Shown here piece by piece: positions 8,311-16,270 of a stretch of DNA of 30,355 nt. The stretch is from a bacterium. GTDB taxonomy: Bacteria; Bacillota; Bacilli; Lactobacillales; Streptococcaceae. The DNA lies in NCBI GenBank assembly GCA_905221235.1, contig CAJNCJ010000020.1, positions 1-30,355 on the forward strand, given 5' to 3'. The translations under genes were made by a program, and so were the position numbers. Positions within the stretch are counted from its first letter, which is position 1; each line of letters begins with the position of its first letter. Under the pieces are notes generated by a model. It saw only the letters and a program-made list of their open reading frames with translations, was not told the origin of the DNA and did not search any database.

Positions 8311-10845
8311 TTATAATTTTTGTTTTAACTCGACCAAGACATTCATAGCCTGCATAGGTGTCATGTTGTATATATCTAGTTTAGCTAATTCTGCTAGGAT
8401 AGGATGCTCTGCTGGCGCATCAAAGAGTGAAATTTGTTCAGCGACAGCACTTGTTTGTTTCATTGGAGCAGGACTTTCTGTACCCTGACTCTCCAGTTGG
8501 GTCAAAATCTTATCCGCCCTTGCTAGAAGGTCTGCTGGCAAACCAGCAATCTTAGCAACGTGGATACCGTAGGATTTGTCAGCTGGTCCTGGTTCAATCT
8601 TATGAAGGAAAGTGACCTGCCCATCCTGCTCCAAGGTTGCCACGTGGACATTGACCAAGTGCTCCAAGCTGGACTCCAGACTGGTCAACTCATGGTAGTG
8701 GGTCGCAAAGAGGGTCTTGGCTCCGATGTGCTCATGGATGTATTCGATGATGGACTGAGCTAAAGCCATCCCGTCATAAGTTGCAGTTCCTCGTCCTAAC
8801 TCATCAAAGAGAATCAAAGAATTCTTAGTCGCATGCGAAATGGCATTGTTGGCCTCCATCATCTCTACCATAAAGGTTGATTGACCTGAAACCAAATCAT
8901 CGGCTGCTCCGATACGGGTAAAGATAGCATCAAAAATCGGTAAATAGGCGCTCTCAGCCGGTACATAAGAACCCAGCTGGGCCATCACCGCCGTCATGGC
9001 TAACTGTCGCATGTAGGTTGACTTCCCACTCATGTTCGGCCCTGTAATCAGCTGAATACTGATATCTTCTGCCATCTGAATCGTATTTGGAATATAGGTC
9101 TGAGCTCCCATGACCTTTTCAACGACGGCATGGCGCCCTTTCTGGATATCAATTTGTGAATCCTCTCCAAATTCAGGCCGAGTCAAATGCTGGGTTTCAG
9201 CCACAACTGCTAAACTTTGCAAGACATCAACTGTCGCAATTCCTTGGGCTAGAGCTTGTAAACGCTGGATGTACTTGCTGACATCTTCACGAATACGCAT
9301 AAAGATTTCGTACTCTAGGTTGGCTGACTTCTCACGCGCCTCCAGCATATCTCCCTCGATACGGGCCAATTCCTCAGTCCCAAAGCGTTCCGAGTTTTTC
9401 AGCGTTGCCTTACGGAAAAAGTGAGCAGGAACATTTCCCAGTTGTGAATTGGTCACATGGAAATAGTAGCCATCCTTTTTATTGTAGTCAATCTTAAGCG
9501 TGCTGATACCAGAGTTTTCTCTCTCCTTTGCCTCAATTTCAGCAATCCAGCTAGTCCCTTCTCTGAGTACACGACGGTATTTATCCAAAGTCTCATCAAA
9601 TCCCGTACGGATAATCCCACCATCTGTAATCACATGAGAAGCTTCAGGAGCAATCGCTGCGCTAATCAAGCTCTCCAACTCAGGGATTCCATCCAATTGT
9701 TCGATAAGATAAGTCAGAGCAGGTTGCTCCATGCCTTCTAAAATCGCACGAATCCGTGGTACACTGGATAAGGTGGTCGCCAATTGCAAGAGATCCTTGG
9801 GATTGGTCTTGCCAAAAGAAACCCGACTAGCCAAGCGTTCGATGTCATAAACTCCCTTGAGACTGTCTGTCAAATCACTGCGCTCAAAGAAGTGGTCGAG
9901 AAAGACCTGCACCACCTCTTGACGTTGGACGATTCGCTCCTTATCAATCAAGGGACGATGGATCCAAGAACGCAAGAGACGCATCCCCATAGCTGTTTTG
10001 GTTTCATCTAAAAGCCAGAAAAGGCTGCCCTGCTTCTTACCTGAACGGGCATTCTCAACCAAATCCAGACTAGCCTTGGTCGCATAATTCATCTGCAAGA
10101 AATCTTTGATTTCATAGCGGATAACAGGCTTGAGGTGGTTCAATTCCCGCATCTGGGTTCGATGGACATACTGGAGCAACTTGCTAGATGCCGCTTGCTC
10201 CACAGTTGCCAATCGTGGATCCAGTAAATGAAGGTCCTCAAATCCTTCTTTTTCATAGGAAAGCACCAAATTCATCTGGCGACTGAGAATCTGTTCTTCC
10301 GCCTCAGACAAGTCATAACCCAGCACCACTTCTCGAGCCTTGAGATTACGGATTTCTCCACAAACCAGCGTGAAATCCAAAAGACCTGTTACATAAAAGT
10401 CTCCGGTCACCAGATCCATATAAGCTAGGCCAAACTGACTGCCATCACGATCTACAGCAACCAAGAAATTGTTCTGACTGTCCGGCTTAGTACTATCGAC
10501 CACTGTACCTGGTGTAATGACCTGAACAACCTCTCGTTTAACAACCCCAACTGCTTGCTTAGGATCTTCCATCTGTTCTGCAATAGCTACCTTATAGCCC
10601 TGCTCAATCAAGACATCGATATATTGTTGAGCAGAATGATAGGGAACCCCCGCCATAGGAATCGGATTGTCCGCATTCTTGTTGCGACTCGTTAAGGAAA
10701 TTTCCAGAATTTGCGCAGCATTGACCGCATCCTCATAAAACAATTCATAAAAATCACCCATCCGAAAGAGCAAAAAAGCATCTGGATATTGCTTTTTAAT
10801 ATCCACATACTGTTGCATGCCGGGTGATAGCTTTTCTGTCGCCAT
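8311..10845 (-). CDS. mutS: DNA mismatch repair protein MutS (HexA)
   Basis: Recognises base mismatches and small loops and starts strand-directed repair with MutL. In streptococci it also limits recombination with diverged DNA during transformation. The 844-residue length equals pneumococcal HexA. The mismatch-reading Phe-x-Glu is F32-Y-E34 in [10 protein letters not shown]. The ATPase domain has Walker [10 protein letters not shown] with K608, and then [12 protein letters not shown] and FATHYHEL. The longest frame adds 13 residues, but the ATG at 10845 has AAGGAG upstream and gives the family start [13 protein letters not shown]. argR lies upstream with a terminator between them, so mutS depends on read-through or on a promoter inside argR. 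The C-terminal end [10 protein letters not shown] is intact. Confidence 0.97.
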   Translation of the reverse strand: MATEKLSPGMQQYVDIKKQYPDAFLLFRMGDFYELFYEDAVNAAQILEISLTSRNKNADNPIPMAGVPYHSAQQYIDVLIEQGYKVAIAEQMEDPKQAVGVVKREVVQVITPGTVVDSTKPDSQNNFLVAVDRDGSQFGLAYMDLVTGDFYVTGLLDFTLVCGEIRNLKAREVVLGYDLSEAEEQILSRQMNLVLSYEKEGFEDLHLLDPRLATVEQAASSKLLQYVHRTQMRELNHLKPVIRYEIKDFLQMNYATKASLDLVENARSGKKQGSLFWLLDETKTAMGMRLLRSWIHRPLIDKERIVQRQEVVQVFLDHFFERSDLTDSLKGVYDIERLASRVSFGKTNPKDLLQLATTLSSVPRIRAILEGMEQPALTYLIEQLDGIPELESLISAAIAPEASHVITDGGIIRTGFDETLDKYRRVLREGTSWIAEIEAKERENSGISTLKIDYNKKDGYYFHVTNSQLGNVPAHFFRKATLKNSERFGTEELARIEGDMLEAREKSANLEYEIFMRIREDVSKYIQRLQALAQGIATVDVLQSLAVVAETQHLTRPEFGEDSQIDIQKGRHAVVEKVMGAQTYIPNTIQMAEDISIQLITGPNMSGKSTYMRQLAMTAVMAQLGSYVPAESAYLPIFDAIFTRIGAADDLVSGQSTFMVEMMEANNAISHATKNSLILFDELGRGTATYDGMALAQSIIEYIHEHIGAKTLFATHYHELTSLESSLEHLVNVHVATLEQDGQVTFLHKIEPGPADKSYGIHVAKIAGLPADLLARADKILTQLESQGTESPAPMKQTSAVAEQISLFDAPAEHPILAELAKLDIYNMTPMQAMNVLVELKQKL

Positions 10846-10863
10846 TTTCCGTCTCTCCTTGTC

Positions 10864-10897
10864 AAAAATAAGTCTTGAGAGCAACTCCCAAGACCTT
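10864..10897 (-). terminator. Hairpin terminator between argR and mutS
   Basis: On the minus strand AAGGTCTTGGGAG pairs with CTCTCAAGACTT (one bulge, one G-U) around a 3-nt loop and is followed by AUUUUUG. It begins within the argR stop codon and would separate argR from mutS transcription at least in part. Confidence 0.7.
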
Positions 10898-11342
10898 ACT
10901 TATCTTTCATCAAATCTAGCAAACGATCTTCCATGAGTTTGGCAACGTGCTGATCTCGACAAATGACCAATAAGGTATTGGCACCAGCAACTGTTCCTAA
11001 AATCCATTCATCCTTGTTTGCATCTACAATATTTGCCAAAACAGAGGCTTCTCCCAATTTGGTATGAAGCACCAAGGTAAACTCTGCTCTTGCAACACCT
11101 TCTAAATGATGAGACAAAAATTCCACTAAATCAATCTTTTCTGTCTCATTTGCTAGTACATAATACACCATATCATTTTTCTTGACCTTGGTCAAGCCGA
11201 TTTCGCGCAAATCACGAGACAGGGTTGTCTGCGTCACAAAGACATTGTGCGCCTCCAACCGATCTTGAATTTCTTTTTGTGTACTTAATTTCTCCTCAGT
11301 AATCATTTTTTTTATTAACTGATGACGATCTCTTTTTCTCAT
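10896..11342 (-). CDS. argR: Arginine repressor family regulator ArgR
   Basis: A 148-residue transcription regulator of arginine metabolism. The N-terminal winged helix-turn-helix includes [15 protein letters not shown] (about residues 39-53). The C-terminal domain mediates trimer/hexamer formation and arginine sensing. Its usual motif GT-AGDDT reads G116-T-V-A-G-A121-N122-T, so the Asp pair that contacts arginine in AhrC/ArgR is missing. Lactic acid bacteria often carry several paralogues, of which some lack these residues and act together with an arginine-binding partner; that may apply here. It is divergent from argS. An ARG-box-like sequence lies at its own transcription start, suggesting autoregulation. 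The start has AGAGG upstream. Confidence 0.9.
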   Translation of the reverse strand: MRKRDRHQLIKKMITEEKLSTQKEIQDRLEAHNVFVTQTTLSRDLREIGLTKVKKNDMVYYVLANETEKIDLVEFLSHHLEGVARAEFTLVLHTKLGEASVLANIVDANKDEWILGTVAGANTLLVICRDQHVAKLMEDRLLDLMKDK

Positions 11343-11354
11343 AAAATCCTCTTA

Positions 11355-11372
11355 TGTGAATATTTATAACTA
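11355..11372. promoter_or_regulatory. Putative ARG box
   Basis: TGTGAATATTTATAACTA fits the ARG-box consensus TNTGNATWWWWATNCANA at all but two positions. It lies just downstream of the argR -10 box (11386-11391), around or just after the predicted start of transcription, where a bound ArgR would repress its own gene. Confidence 0.55.
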
Positions 11373-11385
11373 ATTTTATAACTAT

Positions 11386-11413
11386 ATTATACCAAAAAAA
11401 TAGGAGATTTCAA
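11386..11413 (-). promoter_or_regulatory. argR promoter
   Basis: Minus strand: -35 TTGAAA (11408-11413), a 16-nt spacer, and -10 TATAAT (11386-11391), about 45 nt upstream of the argR start. Confidence 0.75.
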
Positions 11414-11440
11414 AAATTTTTTCTTCTTTCTTTAAAATTG

Positions 11441-11449
11441 TGATAAAAT
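11441..11449 (+). promoter_or_regulatory. argS promoter (extended -10)
   Basis: TGATAAAAT is an extended -10 element (TG-n-TAAAAT). No good -35 is visible. The argS ATG lies about 29 nt downstream. The same nonamer is used in front of gpsA. Confidence 0.65.
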
Positions 11450-11477
11450 AGTAGAAAAGTCCAAAAAGGAGCTCTTA

Positions 11478-13169
11478 ATGAATACAAAAGAATTGATTGC
11501 TAGCAAGTTGGCTAGCATCATTGATAGCCTGGACCAAGAGGCTATTTTAAATTTACTGGAAACCCCTAAAAACTCAGAAATGGGAGACATTGCTTTCCCT
11601 GCTTTTTCTCTTGCTAAAGTCGAACGTAAAGCCCCTCAAATGATTGCGGCTGAACTGGCTGAAAAAATTAACAGCCAAGCCTTTGAAAAGGTTGTCGCAA
11701 CAGGACCTTACGTTAACTTTTTCCTCGATAAATCTGCTATTTCTGCTCAAGTATTGCAAGCTGTTATCACTGAAAAAGAACACTATGCTGACCAAAACAT
11801 TGGTAAACAAAAAAATGTTGTGATCGACATGTCTAGTCCCAATATCGCTAAACCATTTTCTATCGGTCACCTACGCTCGACTGTTATCGGAGATAGCTTA
11901 TCACATATTTTCCAAAAAATCGGTTATCAAACGGTCAAGGTCAACCATTTGGGAGACTGGGGTAAACAGTTTGGGATGCTGATTGTTGCCTACAAAAAAT
12001 GGGGAGACGAGGGAGCTGTAAAAGCTCATCCAATTGATGAACTTCTTAAACTCTACGTTCGCATCAATGCTGAAGCTGAAAATGACCCTAGCTTGGATGA
12101 AGAAGCACGCGAATGGTTCCGTAAACTGGAAAATGGAGATGAGGAAGCTCTCGCTCTTTGGCAATGGTTCCGTGATGAAAGTTTGGTAGAATTTAACCGC
12201 CTTTACAATGAATTGAAGGTTGATTTTGACAGCTATAACGGAGAAGCCTTCTACAATGATAAGATGGATGCCGTTGTAGACATTCTTTCTGAAAAAGGCC
12301 TTCTTGTTGAATCAGAAGGTGCCCAAGTTGTGAATCTTGAGAAATATGGAATTGAACATCCAGCCCTTATCAAGAAATCTGATGGTGCAACTCTCTATAT
12401 CACACGTGACTTGGCTGCAGCCCTTTACCGTAAAAACGAATACAAATTTGCTAAATCTATCTACGTCGTTGGTCAAGAGCAATCTGCCCACTTTAAACAG
12501 CTCAAAGCTGTCTTGAAAGAAATGGGCTACGACTGGAGTGACGACATTACTCACGTTCCTTTTGGTTTAGTTACAAAAGAAGGAAAAAAACTCTCTACTC
12601 GTAAAGGGAATGTCATCTTACTAGAGCCTACAGTTGCAGAGGCTGTTAGCCGTGCCAAAGCACAAATCGAGGCTAAAAATCCTGAACTTGAAAACAAAGA
12701 CCAGGTAGCCCATGCTGTTGGGGTTGGAGCCATTAAATTCTATGACCTCAAGACTGACCGTACAAACGGATATGACTTCGACCTAGAAGCTATGGTATCC
12801 TTCGAGGGGGAAACTGGACCTTACGTTCAATACGCCCACGCTCGTATCCAATCTATCTTACGCAAAGCCGATTTCACACCAGAAACAGCTGACAACTATA
12901 GCTTGAATGATGCTGAAAGTTGGGAAATCATCAAACTCATCCAAGACTTCCCACGTATTATCAACCGTGCGGCAGATAACTTTGAACCTTCTATCATTGC
13001 TAAATTTGCAATTAGCCTGGCTCAAGCCTTTAACAAATATTATGCACATACACGTATCTTGGATGAAAGCCCAGAACGCGACAGCCGTTTAGCCCTCAGC
13101 TACGCAACAGCAGTCGTTCTCAAAGAAGCCCTTCGCTTGCTCGGAGTAGAAGCGCCAGAGAAGATGTAA
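11478..13169 (+). CDS. argS: Arginyl-tRNA synthetase
   Basis: Class I synthetase that charges tRNA-Arg; 563 residues, the normal bacterial size. The N-terminal Add1-type domain (about 1-100) precedes the catalytic core with the HIGH-type motif in [17 protein letters not shown] (about residues 119-134). The KMSKS-type loop is [12 protein letters not shown]. The C-terminal DALR anticodon-binding domain includes [13 protein letters not shown] and ends in [12 protein letters not shown]. The ATG has AAGGAG at good spacing. It is transcribed away from argR, so the shared 135-bp region controls both genes. No strong U-rich terminator follows; instead three hairpins stand in the next 120 bp. Confidence 0.97.
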   Translation: MNTKELIASKLASIIDSLDQEAILNLLETPKNSEMGDIAFPAFSLAKVERKAPQMIAAELAEKINSQAFEKVVATGPYVNFFLDKSAISAQVLQAVITEKEHYADQNIGKQKNVVIDMSSPNIAKPFSIGHLRSTVIGDSLSHIFQKIGYQTVKVNHLGDWGKQFGMLIVAYKKWGDEGAVKAHPIDELLKLYVRINAEAENDPSLDEEAREWFRKLENGDEEALALWQWFRDESLVEFNRLYNELKVDFDSYNGEAFYNDKMDAVVDILSEKGLLVESEGAQVVNLEKYGIEHPALIKKSDGATLYITRDLAAALYRKNEYKFAKSIYVVGQEQSAHFKQLKAVLKEMGYDWSDDITHVPFGLVTKEGKKLSTRKGNVILLEPTVAEAVSRAKAQIEAKNPELENKDQVAHAVGVGAIKFYDLKTDRTNGYDFDLEAMVSFEGETGPYVQYAHARIQSILRKADFTPETADNYSLNDAESWEIIKLIQDFPRIINRAADNFEPSIIAKFAISLAQAFNKYYAHTRILDESPERDSRLALSYATAVVLKEALRLLGVEAPEKM

Positions 13170-13177
13170 ATCGTTAC

Positions 13178-13285
13178 AAGAGACTGGAACTAAAGTTCCT
13201 AGTCTCTTGACGGCAATCGCTATATGGCGAATTGCCTAAACGCTTCACTAATTCACCTAACCAAATAATATCGATTTGGTTAGGT
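13178..13285. repeat. Three tandem hairpins downstream of argS
   Basis: Three inverted repeats follow one another: 13178-13208 (AAGAGACT-GGAAC arms, one bulge), 13212-13236 (GGCAATCGC arm, one bulge) and 13255-13285 (perfect 11-bp arms ACCTAACCAAA/TTTGGTTAGGT). None has a clear U run on either strand. They may be a composite terminator, mRNA 3'-end protecting structures, or the remains of an intergenic repeat element. No gene is visible in 13170-13432. Confidence 0.6.
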
Positions 13286-13325
13286 TCATGTCATAATCTT
13301 TTAATCACTTTATTGTAAGGCGATT

Positions 13326-13350
13326 CGAAAGGTTGAGGCAAAATAACATT
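13326..13350 (-). pseudogene. Possible relict of a DMT-permease-like gene
   Basis: On the minus strand this stretch reads NVILPQPF in one frame. That is identical to eight residues of the DMT permease at 26596-27507, and 23 of 25 bases match there, both differences silent. The surrounding reading frame is broken. It may be the last trace of a related gene, or coincidence. Confidence 0.3.
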
Positions 13351-13432
13351 TATATTTTGTTCGGCGTGGTAGTTGTTCAATGAAACAATTTATTCACTTT
13401 TACTACTTCTTTATCATACAGGGAGATTTCCT

Positions 13433-13678
13433 ATGAGCCAATATGCTTATATCCTCGTTGTGATTAGCTTGGTGTTCCTTTTTCTGCTCAATAAGTACGA
13501 GAAGGAGAGACTTCAAAGGCTCTACCAAGAACAACTTTTGAAGGATGAAACATTCAGGGCTGACATCAAGGAGAAAATTCACACGACTGAAAATATCAAT
13601 GATGTCATTGCTTACATCAATAAAACTTATCATCTAGGAATGTTACTATCAAAAGACATTACAGATCAATTGAAATAA
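13433..13678 (+). CDS. Small single-pass membrane protein of unknown function
   Basis: This 81-residue protein is not one I recognise. Residues 4-19 (YAYILVVISLVFLFLL) form one hydrophobic membrane segment near the N-terminus. The rest is charged and probably helical, with a Lys/Glu/Arg-rich stretch (NKYEKERLQRLYQEQLLKDE) followed by a region ending KDITDQLK. An in-frame ATG 20 codons earlier exists, but the ATG at 13433 has GGGAG upstream and gives the compact membrane start. It stands alone between argS and gpsA, with a strong terminator after it. No clear promoter is visible. The long charged tail should face the cytoplasm if the positive-inside rule holds. Confidence 0.65.
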   Translation: MSQYAYILVVISLVFLFLLNKYEKERLQRLYQEQLLKDETFRADIKEKIHTTENINDVIAYINKTYHLGMLLSKDITDQLK

Positions 13679-13703
13679 ACCTAGCTATACTTTAAGGAAT
13701 ATC

Positions 13704-13745
13704 AAAACCGAGACTAAGAGTTTTATACTTAGGCTCGGTTTTTGT
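13704..13745 (+). terminator. Terminator after the small membrane protein gene
   Basis: A 15-position stem (AAAACCGAG-A-CTAAG with CTTAG-G-CTCGGTTTT, one mismatch) is followed by a U-rich tail. Confidence 0.85.
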
Positions 13746-13808
13746 ATATTTTTCAAGCAACAAAGCTACCACTCCCCCAGCAATGCAAGTGCAAAATCCC
13801 CTAGAATG

Positions 13809-13817
13809 TGATAAAAT
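13809..13817 (+). promoter_or_regulatory. gpsA-galU promoter (extended -10)
   Basis: TGATAAAAT is an extended -10 box identical to that of argS. No good -35 hexamer is seen at 16-18 nt. The gpsA ATG is about 30 nt downstream. Confidence 0.6.
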
Positions 13818-13847
13818 AAAAGAGAGAACTCTATCAAGGAGGAAAAC

Positions 13848-14864
13848 ATGAAAAAACAAACCGTCGCCGTCTTGGGGCCTGGTTCTTGGGGAACTGCCCT
13901 TTCACAAGTCTTAAATGACAATGGACACGAGGTACGTATCTGGGGAAATATTCCCGAGCAAATCAATGAAATTAATACACACCATACTAATAAACATTAC
14001 TTTAAAGATGTCGTTCTAGATGACAAAATCATTGCCTACACTGACTTAGCAGAGGCATTGAAAGATGTAGATGCGATTTTGTTTGTTGTCCCAACAAAAG
14101 TGACACGACTTGTTGCCCAACAAGTCGCAAAAACCTTGGATCATAAGGCTATCATCATGCACGCATCAAAGGGATTAGAGCCTGATAGCCATAAACGATT
14201 GTCAACCATCCTTGAAGAAGAAATTCCTGAGCAGCTCCGCAGTGATATCGTCGTTGTTTCAGGTCCTAGTCATGCAGAAGAAACCATTGTGCGTGACCTG
14301 ACTCTAATCACTGCTGCTTCTAAAGACTTACAAACAGCACAATACGTTCAGGAACTCTTTAGCAATCACTACTTCCGACTTTATACCAATACGGATGTTA
14401 TCGGAGTTGAAACTGCTGGTGCTCTCAAAAATATTATTGCTGTCGGTGCCGGAGCTTTACATGGTCTGGGATTTGGTGATAATGCCAAGGCGGCCATCAT
14501 CGCTCGAGGACTGGCAGAAATTACCCGCCTAGGGGTGGCACTCGGGGCCAGTCCATTAACCTATAGTGGCTTATCTGGTGTAGGTGATTTAATCGTAACA
14601 GGAACCTCCATCCACTCTCGTAACTGGAGAGCCGGAGATGCTCTTGGTCGTGGAGAATCCCTAGCTGATATCGAAGCCAATATGGGCATGGTAATCGAAG
14701 GAATTTCAACGACTCGAGCAGCCTATGAGCTAGCGCAAGAGCTTGGGGTTTATATGCCAATCACACAGGCCATTTACCAAGTTATCTACCACGGAACTAA
14801 TATTAAAGATGCCATTTATGACATCATGAACAATGAATTTAAAGCAGAAAATGAGTGGTCTTAA
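13848..14864 (+). CDS. gpsA: Glycerol-3-phosphate dehydrogenase [NAD(P)+]
   Basis: Cytoplasmic enzyme reducing dihydroxyacetone phosphate to sn-glycerol 3-phosphate, the backbone for phospholipids. It has 338 residues. The N-terminal Rossmann motif is [15 protein letters not shown] (residues 6-20), with Pro in the second position of the glycine motif. The catalytic lysine region is [14 protein letters not shown], followed by the substrate-binding stretch [14 protein letters not shown]. The start ATG has an ideal AAGGAGG. galU follows after 21 nt and is probably co-transcribed. In my memory of the pneumococcal chromosome gpsA and galU are also adjacent. Confidence 0.96.
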   Translation: MKKQTVAVLGPGSWGTALSQVLNDNGHEVRIWGNIPEQINEINTHHTNKHYFKDVVLDDKIIAYTDLAEALKDVDAILFVVPTKVTRLVAQQVAKTLDHKAIIMHASKGLEPDSHKRLSTILEEEIPEQLRSDIVVVSGPSHAEETIVRDLTLITAASKDLQTAQYVQELFSNHYFRLYTNTDVIGVETAGALKNIIAVGAGALHGLGFGDNAKAAIIARGLAEITRLGVALGASPLTYSGLSGVGDLIVTGTSIHSRNWRAGDALGRGESLADIEANMGMVIEGISTTRAAYELAQELGVYMPITQAIYQVIYHGTNIKDAIYDIMNNEFKAENEWS

Positions 14865-14885
14865 CCCTCTAGAGAAAGGATTCTT

Positions 14886-15785
14886 ATGACATCAAAAGTT
14901 AGAAAAGCAGTCATCCCTGCCGCTGGACTCGGGACTCGATTTTTACCAGCAACCAAGGCCCTTGCCAAAGAAATGTTGCCAATTGTAGACAAACCAACTA
15001 TCCAGTTTATCGTCGAAGAAGCTCTCAAATCAGGTATTGAAGATATTCTGGTTGTCACTGGTAAGTCAAAACGTTCTATTGAGGACCACTTTGATTCAAA
15101 TTTTGAGCTTGAGTACAACCTCAAAGAAAAAGGTAAAACAGATCTGTTAAAATTGGTAGATGAAGCAACTGGCATGCGCCTCCATTTCATTCGCCAAACT
15201 CACCCTCGCGGTCTTGGAGACGCTGTCCTACAAGCCAAAGCTTTTGTAGGGAATGAGCCCTTCGTTGTTATGCTGGGTGATGACCTTATGGACATCACAA
15301 ATGAGAATGCCGTTCCTTTGACAAAACAACTGATGAATGATTACGAAAAGACACACGCATCAACCATTGCTGTCATGCCCGTACCACACGAAGACGTTTC
15401 ATCATACGGGGTTATCGCTCCTCAGGGTGAAGGAAGTAATGGACTCTATAGCGTTGAAACTTTCGTAGAAAAACCAGCTCCCGAAGATGCACCAAGTGAT
15501 TTGGCAATCATCGGTCGCTATCTACTCACACCTGAGATTTTTAATATCTTAGAAAATCAAACTCCTGGTGCTGGAAATGAAATCCAACTTACTGATGCTA
15601 TTGATACGCTCAATAAAACACAGCGTGTTTTTGCCCGTGAATTTACAGGAGCTCGTTACGACGTTGGGGATAAGTTTGGCTTTATGAAAACATCTATTGA
15701 CTACGCCCTCAAACATCCACAAGTCAAAGATGATTTGAAAGAATACCTCATCCAACTAGGAAAAGAATTGGCTGAGAAGGAATAA
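14886..15785 (+). CDS. galU: UTP-glucose-1-phosphate uridylyltransferase
   Basis: Makes UDP-glucose from UTP and glucose 1-phosphate, feeding capsule or polysaccharide, teichoic acid and glycolipid synthesis. It has 299 residues, as in pneumococcus. The nucleotide-binding start is [20 protein letters not shown] (about residues 10-29). [13 protein letters not shown] (about 101-113) and the metal-site stretch VMLGDDLMD follow, with FVEKP further on. The AAAGGA ribosome binding site supports the ATG. It is the second gene of the gpsA-galU operon and is closed by a strong terminator, after which the CRISPR-Cas region begins. Confidence 0.97.
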   Translation: MTSKVRKAVIPAAGLGTRFLPATKALAKEMLPIVDKPTIQFIVEEALKSGIEDILVVTGKSKRSIEDHFDSNFELEYNLKEKGKTDLLKLVDEATGMRLHFIRQTHPRGLGDAVLQAKAFVGNEPFVVMLGDDLMDITNENAVPLTKQLMNDYEKTHASTIAVMPVPHEDVSSYGVIAPQGEGSNGLYSVETFVEKPAPEDAPSDLAIIGRYLLTPEIFNILENQTPGAGNEIQLTDAIDTLNKTQRVFAREFTGARYDVGDKFGFMKTSIDYALKHPQVKDDLKEYLIQLGKELAEKE

Positions 15786-15797
15786 AATAATTTGTAT

Positions 15798-15842
15798 AAA
15801 AGAAGAGCTAGGAACATTCAGCATCCTAGTTCTTCTTTTATA
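15798..15842 (+). terminator. galU terminator
   Basis: A 16-bp stem (AAAAGAAGAGCTAGGA with TCCTAGTTCTTCTTTT, one G-U pair) and a 10-nt loop end in U-rich sequence. The reverse strand also has a U-rich end, so it could stop leftward transcripts from the tracrRNA side as well. Confidence 0.85.
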
Positions 15843-15930
15843 TATCAAGATTAGACACACATCAATTAAGCAAATTCTATACTTGAATCTAGCAATTTCA
15901 TAAAAACTATTGAAAGCGTTATACTTGCAT

Positions 15931-15959
15931 TTGTCTTTTCATTAAAATAAGAGTACAAT
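15931..15959 (+). promoter_or_regulatory. Putative promoter reading antisense to the tracrRNA
   Basis: On the plus strand, -35 TTGTCT (15931-15936), a 17-nt spacer and -10 TACAAT (15954-15959) predict a start near 15966, just before the tracrRNA terminator. Such a transcript would be antisense to the tracrRNA. The 15843-15977 interval otherwise shows no gene. Confidence 0.4.
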
Positions 15960-16081
15960 AAATTAGTATAGTAAAACAAAAAAGCACCGAATCGGTGCGC
16001 ACTTTTTCAAGTTGTATACGGACAAAGCCTTATTTTAACTTGCTGTGTTGTTTCGAATAGTTCCAACAAATTTATTGTACT
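15952..16081. repeat. 13-bp inverted repeat flanking the tracrRNA gene
   Basis: AGTACAATAAATT at 15952-15964 recurs exactly in inverted orientation at 16069-16081. Each arm contains a TACAAT -10 box: the left arm for the putative antisense promoter, the right arm for the short tracrRNA promoter. Confidence 0.7.
15978..16067 (-). ncRNA. tracrRNA, short form
   Basis: The minus strand carries a type II-A tracrRNA. From 5' to 3' it has the anti-repeat (16042-16067), which pairs with the CRISPR repeat; the nexus region AAGGCTTTGTCCG; the stem ACTTGAAAAAGT; and the final hairpin GCACCGA/TCGGTGC (15984-15998), which ends in six U and serves as terminator. It closely resembles the S. thermophilus CRISPR3 and S. 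pyogenes tracrRNAs. Its promoter at 16074-16102 places the 5' end right at the anti-repeat, giving about 90 nt. With Cas9 and RNase III it matures crRNAs and completes the guide complex. Ends are inferred from promoter and terminator. Confidence 0.93.
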
Positions 16082-16102
16082 AAACTTTGTACAAATTATC
16101 AA
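16074..16102 (-). promoter_or_regulatory. Promoter of the short tracrRNA
   Basis: Minus strand: -35 TTGATA (16097-16102), a 17-nt spacer, and -10 TACAAT (16074-16079). The start would be about 16067, at the first base of the anti-repeat. Confidence 0.8.
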
Positions 16103-16142
16103 GTGAAATACAAATCATCTTACAAATACTACATAAAAGTTT

Positions 16143-16177
16143 GTTTATGATTATTTGAAACAATACAGTTCTAAAAC
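16143..16177 (-). repeat. Degenerate CRISPR repeat inside the tracrRNA leader
   Basis: On the minus strand it starts GTTTTAGAACTGTATTGTTT and ends ATAAAC. Compared with the 36-nt array repeat it has several G-to-A changes, one deletion and two changes near the 3' end. It sits upstream of the anti-repeat in the same orientation, as the repeat half of a natural single-guide RNA. Confidence 0.85.
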
Positions 16178-16196
16178 TAAAATACAATCCCTTACT

Positions 16197-16205
16197 ATTC
16201 TAACA
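16197..16205 (-). promoter_or_regulatory. Promoter of the long tracrRNA (extended -10)
   Basis: Minus strand TGTTAGAAT: an extended -10 with TAGAAT at 16197-16202. A poor -35 (GTGATA) lies 17 nt upstream. The predicted start near 16190 leaves only one or two bases before the 11-nt guide. The promoter is back to back with the cas promoter. Confidence 0.65.
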
Positions 16206-16233
16206 GATTTCTACGAATATATCACCCATTTTA

Positions 16234-16261
16234 TTGAAATTTTCATTGGAAATGCTATAAT
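16234..16261 (+). promoter_or_regulatory. cas operon promoter
   Basis: -35 TTGAAA (16234-16239), a 16-nt spacer, and an extended -10, TGC then TATAAT (16256-16261). Transcription would start near 16268, leaving a leader of about 170 nt before cas9. The remaining sequence up to 16439 contains no supported gene. Confidence 0.8.
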
Positions 16262-16270
16262 TTACTTTAT

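Larger units (their letters stand above)
15978..16190 (-). ncRNA. Long tracrRNA (tracr-L) with built-in guide
   Basis: A second leftward promoter (-10 at 16197-16202) predicts a start near 16190 and a transcript of about 210 nt that ends at the same terminator as the short form. It begins with the 11-nt guide ATTGTATTTTA (16178-16188). Then comes a degenerate copy of the CRISPR repeat (16143-16177, about 28 of 35 positions matching the array repeat), a stretch of about 75 nt, and the full tracrRNA. The repeat mimic can pair with the anti-repeat in the same molecule and make a natural single-guide RNA. S. pyogenes tracr-L works this way to direct Cas9 to its own promoter. The transcript itself is inferred. 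Confidence 0.75.

Noticed and set aside
15910..15924. cre-like sequence TTGAAAGCGTTATAC between galU and the tracrRNA
   Set aside because: The first part fits, but the second half-site lacks the conserved C, and no known promoter lies at the right distance.
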